The notes under the pieces were generated by a model. It searched no databases. It had not been told where the DNA came from and saw only the letters and a list, made by a program, of their open reading frames with translations. From positions 1-11,358 of the forward strand of contig CAJOMB010000033.1 of assembly GCA_905235615.1 (NCBI GenBank): a DNA stretch of 11,358 nt, in the 5' to 3' direction. This document shows positions 6,159-11,358 of the stretch, in pieces. Positions within the stretch are counted from its first letter, which is position 1. The number at the start of each line of letters is the position of its first letter. A program made the position numbers and the translations under genes. The stretch is from an uncultured Bacteroidales bacterium (GTDB taxonomy: Bacteria; Bacteroidota; Bacteroidia; Bacteroidales; UBA932).

Positions 6159-7673
6159 ATGGCATACTACGAATTGAACGAGCAGGAGCAGGGACGCAGG
6201 GAATCCCTTGCCAAACTGAGGGAACTGGGTATCAACCCCTATCCGGCACCCATGTATCCGGTAAACACCACCACGGAGGAAATTGCGGAAGGCTTCAAGC
6301 CTGAGGAAGGCAATTTCCAGGATGTGTGCATCGCCGGCCGCATCATGAGCCGCCGCATCATGGGGGCCGCGTCCTTCATGGAACTGCAGGACCACGCGGG
6401 GCGCATCCAAGTGTACGTGAAGCGGGATGAGATTTGCCCCTCGGAGGACAAAACCCTGTACAACACCGTATTCAAGAAACTCCTGGATATCGGGGATTTC
6501 GTGGGCATCAAGGGCTTCGCCTTCTTCACCCAGACCGGCCAGCTTTCCGTACATGCCAAGGAACTGACGGTTTTGAGCAAGAGCCTCCGCGTGCTCCCCA
6601 TCGTGAAGACGGACGCCGACGGCACGGTACATGACAGCTTCGAAGACCCGGAGCTTCGCTACCGCCAGCGCTATGTGGACCTGGTGGTGAACCCGCAGGT
6701 GAAGGAGACCTTCGTGAAGCGGACGCTCATCATCAACACCATGCGGGAGTGCTTCAACGAGGCCGGCTGCTTGGAGGTGGAAACCCCCATCCTGCAGGCC
6801 ATCCCCGGCGGTGCCACGGCCCGTCCTTTCGTGACGCACCACAATGCCTTGGACGTGGACATGTACATGCGTATTGCCAATGAGCTGTATCTCAAGCGCC
6901 TCATCGTGGGCGGCTTCTCCGGTGTGTACGAGTTTGCCAAGAACTTCCGCAACGAGGGCATGGACAAGACGCATAACCCGGAATTTACCTGCGTGGAAAT
7001 GTATATCGCCTACAAGGATTACATCTGGATGATGGAGTTCACGGAGAAAATGCTTCAGCGCGTGGCTCAGGCTACCGGCGGCGTACGCAAGACCATCGGC
7101 GGCAATGAAATTTCCTTCGAGGGACCGTTCCGCCGCCTTCGCATCCTGGACGCCATCCAGGAGTACGCCGGCGTGGATGTGAAGGGCATGGACGAGGCGC
7201 AGCTGCGCGAGGTTTGCAAGAAGCTGAACGTGGAAGTGTCCCCGGAAATGGGTGTGGGCAAACTGATAGATGCCATTGTAGGGGAGTATGTGGAGAAGAA
7301 CCTGGTGCAGCCCACCTTCCTGATTGACTATCCCGTGGAAATGAGCCCGCTCACCAAGCGCTGCCGTTACGACGACACGCTCACGGAGCGTTTTGAGCTT
7401 TTTGTGAACGGAAAGGAACTGGCCAACGCCTATTCCGAGCTCAACGACCCTGTGGACCAGCTGGAGCGCTTCGAGGAGCAGGCGGCCCTCAAGAGCAAGG
7501 GGGACGACGAGGCCATGTACATCGATTACGACTTTGTCCGCGCCCTGGAGTACGGCATGCCGCCCACCAGCGGTATCGGCATCGGCATCGACCGCCTTGC
7601 CATGTTCATGACAGGTCAGGAGAGCATCCAGGACGTGCTCTTCTTCCCCATGATGCGTCCGGAGAAGTTTTAA
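6159..7673 (+). CDS. lysS: Lysyl-tRNA synthetase, class II
   Basis: The 504-aa cytoplasmic enzyme charges tRNA-Lys with lysine using ATP. An N-terminal anticodon-binding OB fold spans about residues 55-160, with GRIMSRRIMGAASFMELQD near its start. The class II catalytic domain follows. Motif 2 is the FRNEGMDKTHNPEFT segment, residues about 263-277, with the ATP-contacting Arg264. Motif 3 is GIGIGIDRLAMFMTG, from residue 472, with the conserved Arg479. Length matches E. coli LysS (about 505 aa); as I recall, many Bacteroides LysS proteins carry an extra C-terminal tail that is absent here, since this one ends right after the RPEKF segment. The start is supported by the promoter and ribosome-binding site just upstream. 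Its TAA stop overlaps the next gene's ATG by one base. Confidence 0.97.
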   Translation: MAYYELNEQEQGRRESLAKLRELGINPYPAPMYPVNTTTEEIAEGFKPEEGNFQDVCIAGRIMSRRIMGAASFMELQDHAGRIQVYVKRDEICPSEDKTLYNTVFKKLLDIGDFVGIKGFAFFTQTGQLSVHAKELTVLSKSLRVLPIVKTDADGTVHDSFEDPELRYRQRYVDLVVNPQVKETFVKRTLIINTMRECFNEAGCLEVETPILQAIPGGATARPFVTHHNALDVDMYMRIANELYLKRLIVGGFSGVYEFAKNFRNEGMDKTHNPEFTCVEMYIAYKDYIWMMEFTEKMLQRVAQATGGVRKTIGGNEISFEGPFRRLRILDAIQEYAGVDVKGMDEAQLREVCKKLNVEVSPEMGVGKLIDAIVGEYVEKNLVQPTFLIDYPVEMSPLTKRCRYDDTLTERFELFVNGKELANAYSELNDPVDQLERFEEQAALKSKGDDEAMYIDYDFVRALEYGMPPTSGIGIGIDRLAMFMTGQESIQDVLFFPMMRPEKF

Positions 7674-8563
7674 TGGACTCCATCACATCGGCCCGGAATC
7701 CCAAGATCAAGAATCTGCTCCTGCTGCAGGAAAAATCCAAGGCGCGGCGGGAGCAGGGGCTTTTTGTGGTGGAAGGCCGACGGGAGCTGGAGCACTGCAT
7801 AGCCGCCGGCTTTATCATCCGGACGCTGTTCGTTTGCCCGGAGATAACAGGGGCCTCTGCCCATGACTCTGCAGATATTTATTTTTCGGGACGGTGCCCG
7901 AAAAACCAAATTTCTGCGCCGTCCTTCCTTCGTCACCCCACGCACGCAGAGGCCTCTTGTCATTCTGAGCGAAGCGAAGAATCTCCTTTGGTCATCGAGA
8001 TTCCGGAGCAGTTGTACCGGAAGGTGGCGTATCGGGAGAGTACGGAAGGGATTATTGCGGAGGTGGAGTACAAGTCTTTGACACTGAAAGACTTGAAGTT
8101 TCCGGAGAATCCGCTGGTGATGGTTTTGGAGAGCGTGGAGAAGCCGGGAAATCTGGGGGCGGTGCTCCGCAGTGCAGACGCCGCCGGGGTGGATGCCGTC
8201 ATTTTCTGCGATCCCCTCACGGACCTTTACAACCCCAATCTCATCCGGGCCTCCATCGGCGCCATTTTTACGGTTCCCACCGTGACCGCCTCTTCGGAGG
8301 AAACCATTGCTTTCCTGAAAGAGAAGGGCATCCAAATCCTGACGGCGCAGCTGCAGGATTCTTCCCTCTATTACGACGTGGACATGCGCCGGGGAACGGC
8401 CCTGGTGATGGGCACCGAGTCCACCGGCCTCACCGGTGTCTGGCGCCAGGCGGCATCGGCCCATATCCGCATTCCCATGCTGGGACGCCTGGACAGCCTG
8501 AACGTGTCCGTATCGGCCGCCATCCTTCTTTTTGAAGCCGTCCGGCAGCGGCAATGCCCTTGA
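7673..8563 (+). CDS. TrmH/SpoU-family RNA 2'-O-methyltransferase with in-frame repeat insertion
   Basis: The 296-aa product transfers a methyl group from S-adenosylmethionine to a ribose 2'-OH in RNA, probably 23S rRNA. The N-terminal substrate-binding domain starts ITSARNPKIKNL and GLFVVEGRRELEHC. The C-terminal knotted SPOUT domain carries all three motifs: ESVEKPGNLGAVLRSAD (from residue 153, Asn160 key), VMGTESTGL, and IPMLGRLDSLNVSVSAAI. The catalytic half therefore looks intact. Residues about 59-106 are foreign to the family: low-complexity sequence ending CHSERSEESP, encoded by a repeat element (7849-7985). Removing about 47 residues leaves about 249, the usual size for this family, and joins LFVCPEI to VIEIPEQLYRKVAYRESTEG. 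The frame is kept and no stop is introduced. Function may be retained if the insert forms a surface loop; RNA binding could still be changed. It overlaps lysS by 1 bp and is probably co-transcribed. Confidence 0.9.
   Translation: MDSITSARNPKIKNLLLLQEKSKARREQGLFVVEGRRELEHCIAAGFIIRTLFVCPEITGASAHDSADIYFSGRCPKNQISAPSFLRHPTHAEASCHSERSEESPLVIEIPEQLYRKVAYRESTEGIIAEVEYKSLTLKDLKFPENPLVMVLESVEKPGNLGAVLRSADAAGVDAVIFCDPLTDLYNPNLIRASIGAIFTVPTVTASSEETIAFLKEKGIQILTAQLQDSSLYYDVDMRRGTALVMGTESTGLTGVWRQAASAHIRIPMLGRLDSLNVSVSAAILLFEAVRQRQCP
7871..7917. repeat. Imperfect 47-bp palindrome within the inserted element
   Basis: The arms GCAGATATTT (7871-7880) and AAATTTCTGC (7908-7917) pair at 9 of 10 positions. Inside them TTTTTCGGG (7882-7890) and CCCGAAAAA (7897-7905) pair perfectly around a 6-base loop ACGGTG. 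A single A on the left faces CC on the right between the two stems. The T-run precedes and the A-run follows the GC stem on both strands, so this is not an intrinsic terminator. Confidence 0.85.
7960..7985. repeat. Widespread HSERSEES / ILSEAKNL / FFASLRMT repeat motif
   Basis: The core CATTCTGAGCGAAGCGAAGA (7961-7980) reads as HSERSEES in the gene's frame, ILSEAKNL in the next, and FFASLRMT on the minus strand. These three peptides recur in many spurious database proteins from unrelated bacteria, which marks the DNA as a repeated element rather than a protein-selected sequence. The recognition is from general knowledge; copy number in this genome cannot be judged from one window. Confidence 0.8.
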
Positions 8564-8598
8564 TCGCTAAATAATTGACGCTCATTACCTTATACACT

Positions 8599-8627
8599 AT
8601 TCCTCGTTCAAAAATCGAACGAGGAAT
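8599..8627 (+). terminator. Perfect 11-bp stem hairpin, probable terminator after lysS-methyltransferase unit
   Basis: ATTCCTCGTTC (8599-8609) and GAACGAGGAAT (8617-8627) pair perfectly around a 7-base loop. ATAC and GTAT can add four more pairs with a small bulge. It lies 35 bp after the methyltransferase stop and before the GH97 promoter, where a terminator is expected. The 3' side is AT-rich but lacks a clean T-run, so a protein-binding dyad is an alternative. Confidence 0.55.
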
Positions 8628-8674
8628 GTATTATAATGCGGTGATAGTCAGGCGCTTAGTTATCAAGCCCCATG

Positions 8675-8706
8675 TTTGGAAATGAGCCGGAATCTTTGTA
8701 CTTTTA
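8675..8706 (+). promoter_or_regulatory. Bacteroidota-type promoter for the GH97 gene
   Basis: TTTG (8675-8678) is followed after exactly 20 bases by TACTTTTA (8699-8706), which differs from TAnnTTTG only at the last base. This is the only promoter in the window with a good -33 box at correct spacing. AATCTTTG (8691-8698) is an alternative -7 box with one mismatch but has no -33 partner. Transcription from the first would begin near 8712, about 20 bases before ATG 8733, which rules out the upstream TTG at 8676 as start. Confidence 0.6.
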
Positions 8707-8732
8707 CACGAATAAATGGAACATCAAGAATT

Positions 8733-11000
8733 ATGAAGAAGTTTCTGCTGGCCATAACGGCCGTCCTTCCCCTTCTGGCAGTTTCCTGCACAGACAAAAC
8801 GCAACTCACATTCAAAGAGATACAGAAAGTCCAAAGCCCCGGCGGCGTGCTGGAGCTTACGGTGGGCCTTACTCCCGAAGGTGCGCCTGTATATACCCTG
8901 TATCGGGGAGAGCAGGCTGTAGTGCTTCCCTCCCGTTTAGGATTCGAGCTCATGGAGGGAGAAGACCTGAAGGAAGGCTTCACGCTTACGTCCGTGGAAC
9001 AGGACAGCTTGGATGAGACCTGGGAGCCGGTCTGGGGAGAGGAAGCCAGCATCCGGAACCATTACAACGAAGTGCTGGTTAAACTGGGCCGGGAAGACGG
9101 CGTGAACATGAACATCCGTTTCCGTGTGTATGATGACGGCCTGGGCTTCCGCTACGAGTTCCCTTTGGAGAACAAACTCACCTATTTCAATATCAAGGAA
9201 GAAATCACGGAGTTCGCCATGACGGGAGACCATACCGCCTGGTGGATCCCCGGAGACTATTCCACCCAGGAGTTCAATCCCACGGAATCCAGACTTTCGG
9301 AAATCCGCCGGCTGTCGGACCTTCCCCACAAACGGGGAGGATGGCCTTTTACGCCCTTCTCTCCCACCGGCGTGCAGACGGCCCTGCAGATGAAATCGGC
9401 CGATGGGCTGTATATCAACATTCATGAGGCGGCGGTGCTCAATTATCCCACTACCAACCTGGAGCTGGACGACAAGAACTTTGTGTTCACCACCCACCTC
9501 ACCCCGGATGCGGAGGGCGTCAAAGGCCGTATGCAGGCCCCCTGCAAGACGCCCTGGCGCAGTATCATGGTGTGTACCAGTGCCACGGACGTACTGGCCT
9601 CCCGTCTGGTTCTGAACCTGAACGACCCTTGCGCCCTGGAAGACGTTTCCTGGATTCATCCCGTGAAATACATGGGCGTCTGGTGGGAAATGATTACCGG
9701 AAAGAGCGAGTGGAGCTATACGGACGAGTATCCTTCCGTGCAGTTGGGGGTGACGGATTACAGGCACTCCAAACCCCACGGCCGCCACGGAGCCAACAAC
9801 GAGAACGTGCGCCGGTACATAGACTTTGCCGCCGAGAACGGCTTTGACGGCATCCTTATCGAGGGCTGGAACGAAGGCTGGGAAGACTGGTACGGTCACC
9901 AGAAAGACTTTGTCTTCGACTTTCTCACCCCTTATCCGGACTTTGACCTGCCGGCCCTGAACAAATATGCCCACGAAAAAGGCATCCGCCTCATCATGCA
10001 CCACGAAACTTCCTCCTCCACAGTGAATTACGAGCGTTGGATGGAGAAGGCGTACCAGCTCATGAACCAGTACGGCTACAACGCCGTCAAGAGCGGTTAT
10101 GTGGGCAAAATCATCCCTTACGGAGACTATCACTACAGCCAGCCCACCATCAACCACTATCACTATGCGATTACGGAGGCGGCCAAGCATCATATCATGG
10201 TGAATGCCCACGAGGCGGTGCGCCCCACCGGCCTGTGCCGTACCTGGCCCAACATGATAGGCAACGAGAGCGCCATGGGCACGGAGTTCCGCGGCACCAT
10301 CCAGCCCGGCCATACCACCGTCTTCCCCTTCACCCGCCTGCAGGGCGGCCCCATGGATTACACCCCCGGCATCTTCGAGACGGACATGTCCAAGAACAAC
10401 CCCAAGGACCGGAATCACATGCACCACACCATCTGCAACCAGCTGGGCCTGTATGTGACCTTCTACAGCCCCCTGCAGATGGCTGCCGACCTGCCGGAGA
10501 ACTACGCCCGCTTCATGGACGCCTTCCAGTTCATCAAGGACGTGGCGGTGGACTGGGACAAGAGCCTGTACTTGGAGGCCGAGCCGGGCGCCTATATCGT
10601 GACGGCGCGTCATCCCAAACTTTCTGCGCTCAATGCATCGGCCCGAAGCACGGCCACGCTGCCCGATGCCCGGAAGAATATGGTAACCAACGCCGCCAAG
10701 TTCGTGTATGCACTCCCGGAGGACGCCACCCTCAAGGATTTGGAGAAGGCAACGCCCCGCGACGTCTGGTACGTGGGCGGCATTACGGACGAGAACAGCC
10801 GCGAGGTAAGCGTGAAGCTGGATTTCCTGAAGCCCGGCGTGGTGTATGAATCCACCCTGTATGCCGACGGTCCCGAGGCCGATTATGAAACCAACCCCCA
10901 GTCCTACGTGATCACCCGCGGCGAAGTGACATCGGCCGATGTGCTGAAAATCAAGATGGCCCGCGCCGGCGGCTTCGCCCTTAGCCTGAGAGAAAAATGA
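8733..11000 (+). CDS. GH97 family glycoside hydrolase, SusB-like inverting alpha-glucosidase type
   Basis: The 755-aa exported enzyme releases glucose from alpha-glucosides. It opens with Lys-Lys and a hydrophobic stretch ending LAVSC, a plausible lipobox, so it is probably a lipoprotein; the residues after Cys (TDK) do not form a clear surface-export signal. Residues about 25-280 are the N-terminal beta-sandwich, about 281-625 the TIM barrel, and the rest the C-terminal beta domain. Glu377 (IEGWN), Glu425 (HHETS), Glu494 (NAHEAV), Glu512 (GNESAMG) and Glu518 (GTE) have exactly the spacing of SusB Glu391, 439, 508, 526 and 532. Thus both catalytic-base glutamates, the general acid and calcium ligands are present, as in inverting alpha-glucosidases rather than the retaining alpha-galactosidase branch. 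Residues about 628-676 are extra compared with SusB as I recall it. No SusC/SusD genes are in view. The ATG at 8733 is set by the signal peptide and promoter. Confidence 0.93.
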   Translation: MKKFLLAITAVLPLLAVSCTDKTQLTFKEIQKVQSPGGVLELTVGLTPEGAPVYTLYRGEQAVVLPSRLGFELMEGEDLKEGFTLTSVEQDSLDETWEPVWGEEASIRNHYNEVLVKLGREDGVNMNIRFRVYDDGLGFRYEFPLENKLTYFNIKEEITEFAMTGDHTAWWIPGDYSTQEFNPTESRLSEIRRLSDLPHKRGGWPFTPFSPTGVQTALQMKSADGLYINIHEAAVLNYPTTNLELDDKNFVFTTHLTPDAEGVKGRMQAPCKTPWRSIMVCTSATDVLASRLVLNLNDPCALEDVSWIHPVKYMGVWWEMITGKSEWSYTDEYPSVQLGVTDYRHSKPHGRHGANNENVRRYIDFAAENGFDGILIEGWNEGWEDWYGHQKDFVFDFLTPYPDFDLPALNKYAHEKGIRLIMHHETSSSTVNYERWMEKAYQLMNQYGYNAVKSGYVGKIIPYGDYHYSQPTINHYHYAITEAAKHHIMVNAHEAVRPTGLCRTWPNMIGNESAMGTEFRGTIQPGHTTVFPFTRLQGGPMDYTPGIFETDMSKNNPKDRNHMHHTICNQLGLYVTFYSPLQMAADLPENYARFMDAFQFIKDVAVDWDKSLYLEAEPGAYIVTARHPKLSALNASARSTATLPDARKNMVTNAAKFVYALPEDATLKDLEKATPRDVWYVGGITDENSREVSVKLDFLKPGVVYESTLYADGPEADYETNPQSYVITRGEVTSADVLKIKMARAGGFALSLREK

Positions 11001-11358
11001 GTCAGAAACTGAGTTCCATCGCGCCTGCCACCGTAAAGGATCCCAAGACGGGGAAGGAGTTTCCCGTACTGGCCGCCCTGGTGGACCATAAGCTCAAGGC
11101 CCTGGATTATGAGCTGAGGGACCCCGCCCAGGTGGAGTTTATCGGCTACAACCATCCGGACGGGCGGCGCACCTATATCCGTTCCCTGTGTTTTTTGGCG
11201 CAGCGGGCGGCCCGGAACCTCTTTCCGGAAAAGATATTCAAGATTAACCATTCCCTTCCCAGCGGCTATTATTGCAAGTTCCGGGCAGAGCATGTCTCCG
11301 ACGAGGATATCCTGGCCCTCAGGGAAGAAATGCGCCGTTTGGTGGCCTTGGACCTGCC
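10997..11358 (+). CDS. Nucleoside (uridine-type) kinase, N-terminal part, cut by window end
   Basis: The first 120 residues are visible; the gene continues past the window. The start ATG overlaps the GH97 stop by 4 bp (ATGA). The segment VEFIGYNHPDGRRTYIRSL, then LAQRAARNLFPEKIF, then INHSLPSGYYCKF, then VSDEDILALREEMRRLVALD resembles the TGS/threonyl-tRNA-synthetase-like N-terminal region of the roughly 550-aa fused nucleoside kinases of Bacteroidota, whose C-terminal half is a uridine kinase P-loop domain. That kinase domain is not in the window, so the call rests on the N-terminal region alone. Its likely role is phosphorylating pyrimidine nucleosides for salvage. Confidence 0.7.
   Translation, partial: MSQKLSSIAPATVKDPKTGKEFPVLAALVDHKLKALDYELRDPAQVEFIGYNHPDGRRTYIRSLCFLAQRAARNLFPEKIFKINHSLPSGYYCKFRAEHVSDEDILALREEMRRLVALDL

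Larger units (their letters stand above)
7849..7985. mobile_element. Palindromic MITE/REP-like repeat inserted in frame in the methyltransferase gene
   Basis: Approximate boundaries. The left end AGGGGCCTCTGC (7849-7860) and GCAGAGGCCTCT (7946-7957) are inverted repeats matching at 11 of 12 positions. They enclose a second, AT-rich palindrome (7871-7917). To the right lies the widespread motif at 7960-7985. No transposase is encoded, so it would be non-autonomous. The stretch reads through in the gene's frame and corresponds to about 47 extra residues. A 5-bp direct repeat GAGAT (7841-7845 and 7997-8001) could be a target duplication, but it is short enough to be chance. Exact ends need comparison with an uninterrupted homologue. 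Confidence 0.65.

Noticed and set aside
7882..7905. GC stem with T and A runs as an intrinsic terminator inside the methyltransferase gene
   Set aside because: The T-run precedes rather than follows the stem on both strands, and the reading frame continues with all catalytic motifs after it.
7863..8081. Short ORF reading ILSEAKNL as a separate gene
   Set aside because: It is the known repeat motif read in another frame and lies inside the methyltransferase gene.
8651..8671. Weak hairpin GGCGCTT/AAGCCCC before the GH97 promoter
   Set aside because: It has a mismatch in a 7-bp stem and runs up to the -33 box; the 8599-8627 dyad is a much better terminator candidate.
8676..8732. TTG-initiated upstream extension of the GH97 protein
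   Set aside because: It would bury the signal peptide after 19 polar residues, and it overlaps the TTTG -33 box and both candidate -7 boxes of the promoter.
8937..10613. Long open frame on the minus strand opposite the GH97 gene
   Set aside because: It encodes no recognisable domain, is rich in His, Val and Gly in the way of antisense frames of GC-rich genes, and lies wholly within a well-supported gene.
1..11358. CRISPR array, toxin-antitoxin pair, phage or defence genes
   Set aside because: No spaced direct repeats and no genes of these families were seen on either strand.

Overview
The window is GC-rich and reads as chromosomal DNA of a Bacteroidota member, most likely order Bacteroidales. 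The evidence is three perfect TAnnTTTG -7 boxes, weak Shine-Dalgarno sites, a GH97 (SusB-type) glycosidase, a DUF3868/OmpA-like exported protein, and the start of a fused nucleoside kinase typical of this phylum. I see no phage, CRISPR, plasmid, rRNA or tRNA features. There is no gene-free stretch over 300 bases.

Layout. (1) 20-1303 (+) is an exported OmpA-like/TPR protein whose 3' end overlaps the convergent ketopantoate reductase gene by 11 bp. (2) 1293-4581 (-) is a tight run, in transcription order: membrane flippase-like protein, aroE, ssb, ketopantoate reductase. aroE overlaps the flippase stop by 4 bp and ssb sits 3 bp from the reductase. (3) 4582-4646 is a 65-bp divergent promoter region with one perfect -7 box facing each way. 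(4) 4647-6118 (+) is a PfkB-family kinase followed 2 bp later by a small COG2426-type membrane protein. (5) 6159-8563 (+) is lysS followed, with 1-bp overlap, by a TrmH/SpoU-family rRNA 2'-O-methyltransferase. (6) 8599-8627 is a perfect 11-bp stem hairpin that probably separates this unit from the next. (7) 8733-11000 (+) is a secreted GH97 alpha-glucosidase-type enzyme, overlapping by 4 bp a nucleoside kinase gene that runs off the window.

Most of the window is housekeeping: shikimate and pantothenate-type steps, single-stranded DNA binding, Lys-tRNA charging, rRNA methylation and nucleoside salvage. The GH97 enzyme adds carbohydrate degradation, without SusC/SusD partners in view.

The most notable feature lies inside the methyltransferase gene. 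About 140 bp (7849-7985) form a palindrome-rich repeat that contains the widespread motif read as HSERSEES / ILSEAKNL / FFASLRMT in different frames. It sits in the open reading frame without breaking it and adds about 47 residues to the N-terminal RNA-binding domain. This resembles Rickettsia palindromic elements, which also insert in frame into genes. I found no new defence or other multi-gene system.
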